NCBI GenBank assembly: GCA_002377585.1
Contig: DFQC01000038.1
Coordinates: forward strand, 97,997-161,996
DNA from: Anaerolineales bacterium UBA3499
Lineage (GTDB): Bacteria; Chloroflexota; Anaerolineae; Anaerolineales; UBA11657
Length of the DNA: 64,000 bases
Direction: 5' to 3'
Below the pieces are notes generated by a model, which saw only the letters and a program-made list of their open reading frames with translations, made no database searches and had not been told where the DNA came from. The first letter of the stretch is position 1; the number at the start of each line of letters is the position of its first letter. The translations under genes were made by a program, and so were the position numbers. Positions 26,805 through 35,699 of the stretch are shown here, in pieces.

Positions 26805-28640
26805 TTATACCATCATTTCATGTGTAGGAACATACAAATCAGTTTGATCTTCAAGAATCGCCTTTATGCCATCAACAATATGATGAGGCATAAAAGGCTC
26901 ACCATCATATTTTCGGATATGTGCATCCCCTTTAATTCCCGTTTCTGAACGCAAATAACGAGCAAACTGACCGCTGTAATTATTCTCAACAATTATTATT
27001 TTTTTAGAGTCAGCTAGAATGGAAGATATCACATCAGCATGAAAAGGAACAATCCACTTCACATGTAGTTGGTTAACAACAATTTCATCTTCCGCAGCCA
27101 ATTTTTCAATTGCTTCTAATATAACTCCCCAAGTCGACCCAAACCCAACTAAAGTAGCTGAAGCATCGTTGGGACCGACAAGTTCTGGGGGATCTATTTC
27201 ATCTAACACAGTCTCCATCTTTCTGGCACGTTTCTCTACCATCATTCTCCGCTTATGCGGATTAGTAAATTCATCGCTTATCAAAGTACCATCTTCATCA
27301 TGCTCATCTGATGCTGCGACGTGAATATGTCCAGGCACACCGGGTACTGCTCTAGGAGAAATACCGCTTTCTGTATTGGCATAACGAAGATAGTCGTTAT
27401 CGTTATATCCTCCATATGGATTGTCGTTAGCACTACCATCAGGGAAAATCATCTTTCCACGATCAATATCAGGCTGCCAGTTCAAATCGTCAGGATCGAC
27501 AGTAGACGTTCCCTCTGAAATCAGCAGATCTGACAATACTAAACCTGGACATTGATAACGATCGGTCAAATTAAATAATTCGGGAATAGTGTTAAATAAG
27601 TCAGTTTGAGATACAGGCGCAACTATGAATTTCTGGTAGTCCCCTTGTCCCGCTCCTAACAACTGCCAGAGATCACCCTGTTCGGTCTTAGTTGGCACTC
27701 CCGTTGCTGGACCCGCTCTTTGCACATCGATACATACTATTGGTGTTTCAATCATTCCTGACATACCAATTGCCTCAGTCATTAGGGCAAATCCACCACC
27801 AGAGGTAGCACACATAGCGCGGCATCCTGCATGAGCTGCTCCAATAACCATGTTCATGACACCTATCTCATCTTCGACTTGGCGTACCATAACACCGAGT
27901 TCCCGAGCATGTTGTGCAATGTACATTAGCACTCCAGTCGAAGGACTCATCGGATACGCCGCGTAAAACTTGACCCCAGCTGCAAGTGCGCCCATTCCAG
28001 CTGCTTCGTTTCCAGTCACTACAGCTAAACCTTTTGACAGTCTAGGTGCCTTATAAGGAAATGAGCTGAAATTATCCGCAGCATAATCATAACCTCTTTG
28101 AGCAATCTCCATATTAGATTCAACAACAGCTTTACCTTTCCTTGAAAAAATGCGCTCCAACGCATCTGCCAAGTCATCAAATTCAATCCCGAGCATATTT
28201 AGGACGACAGCAACAGCCACTGTATTTGCAGCTAGTTTATTGCCAACAATCAACTCTTTAATCGGTAATGGGCAAAGCTGTACTCCTTCAGGGGTGTCCT
28301 CTGGAGTAATCTTTGCTTCGTCATAGATAACTGACGAACCTGATGGCATTATACCGAGGTGTCTATCCATGGTATCCTGGTTCAAAGGGACCATCACATC
28401 CAGCGAATCTCCCATACTCCTAACTGGCCCATCACTAGCACGTATTGTCAAGAAAGTATGTCCTCCGCGTATTAAGGATTGATACGCATTATAAGCATTG
28501 AGATTCAATCCTCTTCTTGCAAAAATTCTTGCGAGTATATTACCTGGAGTCGCTATTCCTTGACCAGCTGCACCGCCAATACCTACAGCAAAATCGACCA
28601 AGGGCTTATTGTCTGTATTGGCATCCTGTTTTTTTGTCAT
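26805..28640 (-). CDS. korA: 2-oxoacid:acceptor oxidoreductase, fused gamma-alpha subunit
   Basis: A 611-residue fusion. The N-terminal gamma domain (about 1-190) begins with GIGGAAGQGIATPG, and the alpha pyrimidine-binding domain contains YPMSPSTG, DEIGVMNMVIGAAHAG and SGGGFALMTEAIG. A transketolase C-terminal-like domain ends the protein. GAGG lies five bases before the ATG at 28640; the frame extends 13 residues further without support. Forms a complex with the downstream beta subunit. Confidence 0.9.
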   Translation of the reverse strand: MTKKQDANTDNKPLVDFAVGIGGAAGQGIATPGNILARIFARRGLNLNAYNAYQSLIRGGHTFLTIRASDGPVRSMGDSLDVMVPLNQDTMDRHLGIMPSGSSVIYDEAKITPEDTPEGVQLCPLPIKELIVGNKLAANTVAVAVVLNMLGIEFDDLADALERIFSRKGKAVVESNMEIAQRGYDYAADNFSSFPYKAPRLSKGLAVVTGNEAAGMGALAAGVKFYAAYPMSPSTGVLMYIAQHARELGVMVRQVEDEIGVMNMVIGAAHAGCRAMCATSGGGFALMTEAIGMSGMIETPIVCIDVQRAGPATGVPTKTEQGDLWQLLGAGQGDYQKFIVAPVSQTDLFNTIPELFNLTDRYQCPGLVLSDLLISEGTSTVDPDDLNWQPDIDRGKMIFPDGSANDNPYGGYNDNDYLRYANTESGISPRAVPGVPGHIHVAASDEHDEDGTLISDEFTNPHKRRMMVEKRARKMETVLDEIDPPELVGPNDASATLVGFGSTWGVILEAIEKLAAEDEIVVNQLHVKWIVPFHADVISSILADSKKIIIVENNYSGQFARYLRSETGIKGDAHIRKYDGEPFMPHHIVDGIKAILEDQTDLYVPTHEMMV

Positions 28641-28803
28641 GCAATCCTCATCCTCCGCAACCAATGTGTATGGCAGCAAAAATATAGTTAATTAAGATAT
28701 TACCGTAATTTGATACTATGCATTATACCAATTAACTATGTATTAAGTTGTATGACAAAACTCTTATGATAAAAATCTAATACTTAAACAAACAATCGCG
28801 ATG

Positions 28804-28809
28804 TATAAT
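28804..28809 (+). promoter_or_regulatory. -10 box placed for a leaderless transcript
   Basis: TATAAT ends seven bases before the ATG at 28817, so a transcript started at the usual distance would begin at or next to the start codon. The -35 region (around 28781) is weak. No ribosome site is visible before the ATG. Confidence 0.4.
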
Positions 28810-28816
28810 CGCATCA

Positions 28817-29188
28817 ATGTACAAAATGACGTTATTATTTCGAAAACCTGATGATCCCGACCACTTCGAAAACCAGTGGTCGCAAACATTTATTCCATTT
28901 GCAGAACAGATGCCAGGATTACAACGTATAACAGTCTGTCACGTAGAAGGAGAACCAGGTGGACAATCAGATTATTACAGGATACATGAATTCCAATTCG
29001 CTGACAAAACTGCTTTAGATCACGCACTAAATTCAGACAAAGGTGTACGTGCAGGAAATGCTCTGATGAGTTTTGCCGGTAATATAACGACTATTCTTTT
29101 CTCTGAAGCTTTTGAGGAAAGCCGCAATATAGAGCAAGGCCAAAAAACAAAAACGGGGCGTGATACCCTACATGATCAACAGGAGTAA
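28817..29188 (+). CDS. EthD-family protein
   Basis: A 123-residue ferredoxin-like alpha+beta barrel of the EthD family. The opening YKMTLLFRKPDDPDHFENQW and later FADKTALDHALNS with GVRAGNAL are typical; the C-terminal 20 residues are a polar tail. EthD was first seen in an ETBE degradation cluster; its biochemical role is unsettled. It appears to have a leaderless start. A small membrane-protein gene follows after three bases. Confidence 0.8.
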   Translation: MYKMTLLFRKPDDPDHFENQWSQTFIPFAEQMPGLQRITVCHVEGEPGGQSDYYRIHEFQFADKTALDHALNSDKGVRAGNALMSFAGNITTILFSEAFEESRNIEQGQKTKTGRDTLHDQQE

Positions 29189-29191
29189 AGA

Positions 29192-29542
29192 ATGGGAAAA
29201 CTAATCGCATTGCTATTTTTTATCATGTGGACAGTGCAATTGATTACTAGAGCTGCAAATTCTTTTATACAATGGCAGCGCGGCAGGTCATCTGGGTCTG
29301 ATCAAGAAAGCTGGAAAATTATTGAGCCTGCTCAACGCGATGATGGAACACCTGTCAAAGCAGCGCTATCACAGATTGAAAAAGCTCGACGAGTATTTAA
29401 TGGAAGTGCCAATGGAAAGAACAATAGAGAATCCGGCGGATTAGAAACAAATTTTCAACAACTAGGATTGAAAATCCTAATAGGTGTAGCAGCAATTGCA
29501 TTCCTGATAACAGCACCTATACTGATTGTAGCTTTTAGATAA
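29192..29542 (+). CDS. Hypothetical protein with two terminal membrane segments
   Basis: A 116-residue protein with a hydrophobic segment near residues 3-18 and another at about 93-115, and a polar middle rich in Ser, Gly, Asn and charged residues. Both ends probably insert in the membrane with the middle on one face. No family recognised. It follows the EthD gene after three bases, so the two are likely cotranscribed. Confidence 0.65.
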   Translation: MGKLIALLFFIMWTVQLITRAANSFIQWQRGRSSGSDQESWKIIEPAQRDDGTPVKAALSQIEKARRVFNGSANGKNNRESGGLETNFQQLGLKILIGVAAIAFLITAPILIVAFR

Positions 29543-29607
29543 AATCCCAGATTTACAATGTAAAATCGTGTCTAATTATTTTTCAGTTACATATTAGAGG
29601 AAACAAA

Positions 29608-29964
29608 GTGTCAGAATCAGAAAAAATCACCATAGTAGAAGGACCTACTCCTGATTTCGAACCCAATAGTGAGCCCTGTATACTAGCAATGTCAGAAGGA
29701 CCAGAAATACCTTATACTACTCGTTGTATTCTACGCACATTTAATGGTGACGACTTACTAGATCGATGTCGTACAGCCTGGAAACAGGGTCGTGCTGCAT
29801 ACCTGGAGTTCACTAATTTGTCGGGAATTCCAGAAGAAGCTCTTATACTAGCTGCTCGGCTAGGTGAAGTTGAAGCAGGCGAAGTCCTTAATCTATGGCT
29901 AAGACTTGAAAACTGGCCTAGTGAGTTATCTGACACTGATGATTATTTGGATATAGAACCCTAG
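29608..29964 (+). CDS. Hypothetical acidic protein
   Basis: A 118-residue soluble protein, rich in Glu and Asp, starting with GTG; GAGG lies eight bases upstream, which decides this start. The central part (AWKQGRAAYLEFTNLSGIPEEALILAARLGEVEAGEVLNLW, in pieces) looks like a folded helical domain. No family recognised. It faces surE convergently across a 50-base gap. Confidence 0.65.
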   Translation: MSESEKITIVEGPTPDFEPNSEPCILAMSEGPEIPYTTRCILRTFNGDDLLDRCRTAWKQGRAAYLEFTNLSGIPEEALILAARLGEVEAGEVLNLWLRLENWPSELSDTDDYLDIEP

Positions 29965-29991
29965 TAACGTACAAGTATTGATGACTATATC

Positions 29992-30017
29992 TGATTAGTG
30001 TAAATACCAACTAATCA
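29992..30017. other. 8-bp inverted repeat between convergent genes
   Basis: TGATTAGT (29992-29999) and ACTAATCA (30010-30017) form an A+T-rich hairpin with a 10-base loop. The right arm covers the surE stop codon. There is no T-run, so it is at most a weak bidirectional terminator. Confidence 0.35.
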
Positions 30018-30815
30018 CTCTAATGTGCGCATTTTCTCCTCAAAATTCAACAAAGAAACTCTAGCAGTTGCGTCAATTGATATAGGGGTAATTGATACTA
30101 CTTTTTCTTTAGTAATAGCACAAATATCAGAATCTGATTCGGCCTCTGCATGATCTTCAGCTCGTTTATATTGAATAAGATCAGGATTACTTAGATTTGT
30201 TGGCACAAAGTACTGCTTACGAGATTGTCTTGTAATTTTCCATGCAGTATTTTCGTTAGCATTCATAGGTACATTAATATTAAGTAAGTCTACATCATTT
30301 GTGTTTTCTATATCTAACAATCTTTTTGCAAACATTCTAGTAAAGTGTATTGCACCGGCAAAATCTACATCCAATCCATGGTTAATATGACTACTCATAT
30401 CAGTTTGTAATGAAACAGCTAGTGCAGGCACACCATAACTAGCTGCTTCCCATGCAGCCCCTACCGTACCTGAAATTGTCAAATCAGCTCCTAGATTTTC
30501 ACCATAATTTATCCCAGAGACAACTAAATCAGGAAGTCGCTCACTCACAACAAAAATACCGCGCTGGATGACCTGAGCTGGGGAACCACTAATAGAGTAA
30601 AAATCCCAACTAGCACCATCAATAACTTTTGCAACACTCTCGATATAACCATCCGAACTTTTAGGCATACTTCTACCAGCACCACTCTGCTGCTCTCGAG
30701 GAGCAGTAACAAGTACCCTACCCAAAGGTGCAAGAGCAATAGCAGCTGCTACCAAACCCGGTGAACTGACTCCATCATCATTGGTCAATATAATTAATCT
30801 TTTATTATTATGCAT
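30015..30815 (-). CDS. surE: SurE 5'/3'-nucleotidase (copy 1)
   Basis: A 266-residue SurE-family phosphatase, which dephosphorylates nucleoside 5'- or 3'-monophosphates using a divalent metal. LTNDDGVSSPGL holds the metal Asp residues. TAPREQQSGAGRSM, ISGSPAQ and VSGINYGENLG are the remaining motifs. A second SurE lies at 46764-47546; the two differ clearly in sequence. This copy has the longer loop TDMSSHINHG and a more polar C-terminus. Confidence 0.92.
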   Translation of the reverse strand: MHNNKRLIILTNDDGVSSPGLVAAAIALAPLGRVLVTAPREQQSGAGRSMPKSSDGYIESVAKVIDGASWDFYSISGSPAQVIQRGIFVVSERLPDLVVSGINYGENLGADLTISGTVGAAWEAASYGVPALAVSLQTDMSSHINHGLDVDFAGAIHFTRMFAKRLLDIENTNDVDLLNINVPMNANENTAWKITRQSRKQYFVPTNLSNPDLIQYKRAEDHAEAESDSDICAITKEKVVSITPISIDATARVSLLNFEEKMRTLE

Positions 30816-30928
30816 AATAGAATGTTACCAGTCTAGCGCCATAATGGAAACCCGTATAATATTGCATGCTGGGCGATTAAATAGATCAATAACTTACAAT
30901 ACCATCAACAATAAGGATAGAAAATACT

Positions 30929-31315
30929 ATGACTAACAATAAGACAATTATTACCACTAAGAATGCTCCGGATGCAATCGGACCATACTCACAGGCTATT
31001 AAAAATGGTCGGTTAATATTCACTGCTGGTCAGATAGCTATTGACCCTAAAACTGGTGTATTAGTACCTGGAAACATTGAAGAGCAAACCCATCAAGTAA
31101 TTCGGAACATAGAAGCAATTCTTATGGCGATAGATGTCGACCTAGAAGCAGTCGTGAAAACTACCGTTTTCATGACAAATTTTTCTAATTTCACCCGCAT
31201 GAACAAAGTTTATGAACAATATTTTGCGAACAATCCACCTGCACGCAGTGCTCTAGAAGTTTCTGCTTTACCACTGAGTGCACAGATTGAAATTGAATGC
31301 ATAGCAATGAAGTAA
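30929..31315 (+). CDS. ridA: RidA-family enamine/imine deaminase
   Basis: A 128-residue RidA/YjgF protein. NAPDAIGPYSQAIKNG, FTAGQIAIDP and PPARSALEVSALP include the conserved Arg that binds the carboxylate of 2-aminoacrylate-type intermediates. It hydrolyses reactive enamines released by PLP enzymes. AAGGAT lies upstream of the ATG. It is followed by tRNA-Val on the same strand. Confidence 0.93.
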   Translation: MTNNKTIITTKNAPDAIGPYSQAIKNGRLIFTAGQIAIDPKTGVLVPGNIEEQTHQVIRNIEAILMAIDVDLEAVVKTTVFMTNFSNFTRMNKVYEQYFANNPPARSALEVSALPLSAQIEIECIAMK

Positions 31316-31332
31316 TGAGTTCTTTGCGAAAC

Positions 31333-31360
31333 TTGTCAGACAAATTTGCTCAGGTATAAT
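31333..31360 (+). promoter_or_regulatory. Promoter of tRNA-Val
   Basis: TTGTCA (31333-31338) and a perfect TATAAT (31355-31360) are 16 bases apart, and the tRNA begins 12 bases after the -10 box. Confidence 0.7.
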
Positions 31361-31371
31361 GGATTAGTTAC

Positions 31372-31445
31372 GGGCGGTTAGCTCAGCTGGTTAGAGCGTT
31401 GCGTTGACATCGCAAAGGTCGTTGGTTCGAGTCCAATACCGCCCA
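31372..31445 (+). tRNA. tRNA-Val (anticodon GAC)
   Basis: GGGCGGT pairs with ACCGCCC. There is a D arm GCTCAGCTGGTTAGAGC, an anticodon loop TTGACAT (GAC) on a TTGCG/CGCAA stem, and a T arm with GGTTCGAGTCC. The discriminator is A and no CCA is encoded. Length is 74 bases. Confidence 0.96.
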
Positions 31446-31639
31446 CTCAAGCATCTGTGTAACGACATAATATGCGTAAGAAATTGCAGCTAAATGAAAT
31501 TTATCAAGCAATGAATTTACCATCTCCATTATGACTTATTGTCAAATATTTCGCTAATTATTGTTATATTCGTATGTGGTTTATATCATTGTGATGCCAA
31601 ATAAGCTAAACTAATTCAAATTCGGAAATTTACTATTCC

Positions 31640-33439
31640 ATGAACAATCAAACCAAAGAAACATACCAAACCAGTCAACTATATCGTCTACGGCATTCGA
31701 CTGCACACATTTTAGCTCAAGCAGTTATGGAAATGTTCCCTGGAGAGGCACAAATAGCAATAGGACCTCCTATTGAAAATGGTTTTTATTATGATTTCGA
31801 TTTACCTCGAGCACTGACTCTTGATGACTTACCAATGCTTGAAAAACGTATGGGTGAGATTATTGCTGGAAAACATAAATTCATTCGATCTGAACCAAAC
31901 CTTGAGCAAGCACGTAATGAGTTTGCAAATCAGAAATACAAATTAGAACTAATTGAAAATATTGCAAGTCTTGACACGGTCAAAGATGATTCGGGTAAGT
32001 ACGAACCAGACAAAATTTCATTCTATACTCATGACACCTTCACAGACCTATGCCGTGGACCACACTTGGAACACACAGGTGAAGTTAATCCTAAAGCTAT
32101 AAAGTTGCTAAATGTTGCCGGAGCATACTGGCGCGGAGACTCAAACAACACGATGCTTCAACGCATTTATGGAACAGCTTGGAAGACACCAAAAGAGCTT
32201 CGACAATATCTGTGGACAATAGAGGAAGCTAAGAAACGCGATCACCGCAAACTAGGCTCGCAATTGGGTCTTTTTCACTTTTCCAATGACATAGGACCTG
32301 GGATACCACTTTTTACGCCAGCCGGTGAAACCGTAAGACATTTGATGGAATCATATGTACGTAATGTGCAAACTAAATATGGCTATCAGCATGTGTGGAC
32401 AGGACATATAGTCAAAGAAGACCTCTATAAAAAATCAGGCCATTATGATAACTACCGAGATGCAATGTTTCCAGGCATGACTGATGAAAATATTACATTC
32501 CGGCTAAAACCTATGAACTGTCCTAGTCACATGACTTTATTCAAAGAAATGGGCAAACATTCATATCGTGATTTACCATTACGATTAGCAGAATTTGCTA
32601 CTCTTTACCGTTATGAAAAATCAGGTGAACTCAATGGTCTTACTAGAGTACGTTCACTGACACAAGACGACTGTCATATTTTCTGTACCCCAGATCAAAT
32701 ACAAGATGAATTTGCATTGGCATTAGATCTCATACAAGAAGTACTAGCAAGATATCGCTTCACAGATTATCGCGTACGTCTATCCCTACGCGATAATACG
32801 GGCAAATATGTACAAGATGACGCAAAATGGAAAATTGCACAGTCTGCCCTAAAAAGTGCTTTGGATGTTTCCGGACTTGATTATTATAGTGAAACTGGAG
32901 AGGCAGCTTTTTATGGTCCAAAAGCTGATTTCATGGCTCGTGATGTATTGGGACGAGAATGGCAACTATCTACCATCCAAGTAGACTTTATCCAGCCATC
33001 TAAACTAGGTCTTACGTACCATGGTGAAGACGGACAAGAACATACTCCAGTCGTTTTACATCGTGCAGTGACTGGTAGTACAGAGCGCTTTCTTGGCGTG
33101 TTGATAGAGCAATATGCAGGTGCATTTCCTGTATGGTTAGCACCAGTTCAAGCAGTGATAATCCCAATAACAGATAGAAACATCGCATACTGTCAGCAAC
33201 TAAGTACTACCCTGCAAAATGTAGGGCTAAGAGTCAATATAGACGCAGGCAATGATCGTATGAACTCCAAAATACGAAAAGCGCAAGTACAAAAAGTGCC
33301 TTATATGCTAGTCATAGGTGACAAGGAAGAACAGAGCAATTCAATATCAGTACGATCAAGATATGGAAAAAACACAAAAGTACAGTCTGTTGATGAGTTC
33401 ATATCATTAATTGAAGAAAATATTTCTTCAGGAGATTAA
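31640..33439 (+). CDS. thrS: Threonyl-tRNA synthetase lacking the N-terminal TGS domain
   Basis: A 599-residue class II synthetase. The editing (SAD) domain is present at the start: LRHSTAHILAQAV (HxxxH) and DLCRGPHLEHTG. The catalytic core shows MNCPSHM and HRAVTGSTERFLGVLIE, and the anticodon-binding domain follows at about 500-599. Most bacterial ThrRS carry about 60 extra N-terminal residues forming a TGS domain, which is absent here. The 194 bases before the ATG contain no T-box motif and no recognisable gene. Confidence 0.95.
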   Translation: MNNQTKETYQTSQLYRLRHSTAHILAQAVMEMFPGEAQIAIGPPIENGFYYDFDLPRALTLDDLPMLEKRMGEIIAGKHKFIRSEPNLEQARNEFANQKYKLELIENIASLDTVKDDSGKYEPDKISFYTHDTFTDLCRGPHLEHTGEVNPKAIKLLNVAGAYWRGDSNNTMLQRIYGTAWKTPKELRQYLWTIEEAKKRDHRKLGSQLGLFHFSNDIGPGIPLFTPAGETVRHLMESYVRNVQTKYGYQHVWTGHIVKEDLYKKSGHYDNYRDAMFPGMTDENITFRLKPMNCPSHMTLFKEMGKHSYRDLPLRLAEFATLYRYEKSGELNGLTRVRSLTQDDCHIFCTPDQIQDEFALALDLIQEVLARYRFTDYRVRLSLRDNTGKYVQDDAKWKIAQSALKSALDVSGLDYYSETGEAAFYGPKADFMARDVLGREWQLSTIQVDFIQPSKLGLTYHGEDGQEHTPVVLHRAVTGSTERFLGVLIEQYAGAFPVWLAPVQAVIIPITDRNIAYCQQLSTTLQNVGLRVNIDAGNDRMNSKIRKAQVQKVPYMLVIGDKEEQSNSISVRSRYGKNTKVQSVDEFISLIEENISSGD

Positions 33440-33521
33440 CAGATAATATCATTTATTAGAGTGTGAGCCAAATCATAACTCTCACTTGTGTTAGAGCTTC
33501 GTTAGAAATCATTAGAATACC

Positions 33522-33550
33522 TTGACTGAGTACGAATGCAGTATTATCAT
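33522..33550 (+). promoter_or_regulatory. groESL promoter
   Basis: TTGACT (33522-33527) and TATCAT (33545-33550) are 17 bases apart. The CIRCE operator begins 11 bases downstream, over the expected start of the transcript, as in other HrcA-controlled promoters. Confidence 0.6.
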
Positions 33551-33561
33551 CCCCGTATTAT

Positions 33562-33588
33562 TTAGCACTCGTTGTGAAGGAGTGCTAA
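33562..33588 (+). promoter_or_regulatory. CIRCE operator (HrcA binding site)
   Basis: TTAGCACTC and GAGTGCTAA are separated by exactly nine bases, a perfect match to the CIRCE consensus. HrcA binding would repress groESL until heat or misfolding stress. hrcA itself is not in the window. Confidence 0.96.
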
Positions 33589-33631
33589 ATATATAACAGA
33601 CTAAATATAGACCACTAGGAGGCAAAAAAAG

Positions 33632-33928
33632 ATGTCACTTAATCTAAAGCCGCTAGGCGAACGCCTAATCGTAGAGCCGATAGAACAAGAAGAAACTACG
33701 GCCGGCGGCATAGTACTGCCTGAAACAGCAAAAGAAAAACCTCAAAAAGGTAAAGTGGTTGCTGTCGGGCCTGGAGCACGAGATGAAAGCGGAAATCGCA
33801 TCGATATGGATGTATCTGCTGACGATGAAGTACTGTTTGCAAAATATGCAGGTACAGAGATAAAGATTGAAGGTAAGAAATTACTTATATTAAAAGAAAG
33901 TGATGTTCTGGCAATTGTAACCGGATAA
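33632..33928 (+). CDS. groES: Co-chaperonin GroES
   Basis: A 98-residue Gro[29 protein letters not shown] contains the mobile loop, and [29 protein letters not shown] is the conserved end (both in pieces). It caps GroEL. A strong AGGAGG precedes the ATG. It is cotranscribed with groEL, 36 bases downstream, under CIRCE control. Confidence 0.98.
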   Translation: MSLNLKPLGERLIVEPIEQEETTAGGIVLPETAKEKPQKGKVVAVGPGARDESGNRIDMDVSADDEVLFAKYAGTEIKIEGKKLLILKESDVLAIVTG

Positions 33929-33964
33929 TACTAATAACTAGAAAAAGAGGAAAGGACTAAAATC

Positions 33965-35617
33965 ATGGCAGCAAAACAAATAGTTTTTGAGGAAGATGCC
34001 CGCCGTGCGCTTAAGGCAGGTATAGATCAGCTGGCCAATGCGGTGTCAACCACCCTAGGACCTAAAGGGCGCAACGTAGCACTAGACAAAAAATTTGGTG
34101 CGCCTACAGTAACCCACGACGGTGTCACTGTAGCGAAAGACATAGAACTTGAAGACCCTTACGAGAACATGGGGGCTCAATTGCTTTCACAGGCAGCAAC
34201 TAAAACCAACGATATAGCCGGTGATGGCACTACTACATCAACTGTACTTGCTCAGGCAATGGTACACGAAGGCCTTAAGATGGCGGCCGCCGGAGTCAAT
34301 CCTATGCTTCTAAAACGAGGCATTGAGGCTGCAACTCAGGCAGTAGTTGAAAGCATTCAGTCACAATCACAACAGATTAACACCAAGGAAGAAATTGCCT
34401 CAGTGGCAGGAATTTCAGCAGCAGATGAAGAAATAGGTGGATTGATTGCTGAGGTAATGGATAAAGTAGGTAAAGATGGTGTAATAACTGTAGAAGAATC
34501 AAAAGGACTTGAATTTGAAACCGAATATGTAGATGGTATGCAATTTGATCGCGGATACATATCACCATATTTTGTCACAAGTCCAGAATCAATGGAGTCT
34601 GCAATTGATGATCCTTACGTATTGATTCATGACAAAAAGATATCCGCGGCACAAGACTTGGTACCCCTGCTAGAAAAATTGGTGCAGCTTGGCAAGCGGG
34701 ATCTAGTCATTATTGCAGAGGATATCGAAGGCGAAGCTCTCGCCACTTTAGTGCTAAACAAAATGAGAGGCATGCTGAATGTTTTAGCAGTCAAAGCTCC
34801 AGGATTTGGCGACAGACGCAAGGCAATGCTACAAGATATTTCTGTTCTCACTGGCGGAACTGTCATTACTGAAGAACTTGGCCGTAAACTAGAAAGCACA
34901 ACTGTTGCTGATCTAGGTCAGGCAGGTAAGATAATCTCTACTAAGGATGACACTACAGTCATAGATGGTAAGGGTGATGAGAAAAAGATCAAGGGTCGTA
35001 TAGAGGAAATAAAGGTCGAAATCGAAAAAAGCACCTCCGACTATGATAGAGAAAAACTACAAGAACGACTCGCAAAACTAAGTGGTGGTGTAGCTGTCAT
35101 TCGTGTAGGCGCTGCTACGGAGGTCGAGCTCAAAGAAAAGAAACACCGTGTTGAGGATGCCCTATCGGCAACCCGTGCAGCAGTTGAAGAAGGCATTGTT
35201 GCGGGCGGTGGAGTGACCCTAATGAACGCAGTATCTGCACTAGCAAACGTATCATTAGACAATGACGACGCGCAACGTGGAGTAGATGTTCTAGAGAAAG
35301 CACTAGAGATACCCATGCGTAAAATAGCAGCGAATGCTGGACAAGATGGGTCTGTAATCATCAACAATGTACGCCGAGCGCAAGAGGAAAATAAAAGTTC
35401 TGCAATTGGATACAATGTTATCTCAGAAGATTATGTTGATATGGTATCAGAGGGGATTATTGATCCAGCTAAAGTCACTAGAGGTGCACTTGAAAACGCT
35501 GCCTCAATAGCAGCTATGATACTGACTACAGAAGCACTGGTAACCGAAAAGCCAGAGGCGGAAGGACCTCCAATGCCAGCAGCCCCAGACATGGGTGGCA
35601 TGGGCGGCATGATGTAA
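33965..35617 (+). CDS. groEL: Chaperonin GroEL
   Basis: A 550-residue Hsp60. [28 protein letters not shown] and [11 protein letters not shown] are present, and the protein ends in a Gly-Gly-Met-rich tail. It folds proteins in an ATP-driven cage with GroES. It is the only groEL in the window. GAGG lies 12-13 bases before the ATG. Confidence 0.98.
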   Translation: MAAKQIVFEEDARRALKAGIDQLANAVSTTLGPKGRNVALDKKFGAPTVTHDGVTVAKDIELEDPYENMGAQLLSQAATKTNDIAGDGTTTSTVLAQAMVHEGLKMAAAGVNPMLLKRGIEAATQAVVESIQSQSQQINTKEEIASVAGISAADEEIGGLIAEVMDKVGKDGVITVEESKGLEFETEYVDGMQFDRGYISPYFVTSPESMESAIDDPYVLIHDKKISAAQDLVPLLEKLVQLGKRDLVIIAEDIEGEALATLVLNKMRGMLNVLAVKAPGFGDRRKAMLQDISVLTGGTVITEELGRKLESTTVADLGQAGKIISTKDDTTVIDGKGDEKKIKGRIEEIKVEIEKSTSDYDREKLQERLAKLSGGVAVIRVGAATEVELKEKKHRVEDALSATRAAVEEGIVAGGGVTLMNAVSALANVSLDNDDAQRGVDVLEKALEIPMRKIAANAGQDGSVIINNVRRAQEENKSSAIGYNVISEDYVDMVSEGIIDPAKVTRGALENAASIAAMILTTEALVTEKPEAEGPPMPAAPDMGGMGGMM

Positions 35618-35648
35618 GTCGCCTGAAAACTTTTGTAAACAAATATAA

Positions 35649-35678
35649 AAAAACCTCCCTTATCCGGGAGGTTTTTTT
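35649..35678. terminator. Bidirectional intrinsic terminator between groEL and serC
   Basis: AAAAACCTCCC, a six-base loop (TTATCC) and GGGAGGTTTTTTT form a strong hairpin with T-runs on both strands. It serves convergent groEL (+) and serC (-). Confidence 0.93.
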
Positions 35679-35699
35679 ATATCCCTATCAATGCTATAG

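Noticed and set aside
31446..31639. Possible T-box leader of thrS
   Set aside because: No T-box core (GGTGGnACCGCG-like) and no terminator hairpin are present in the 194-base gap.
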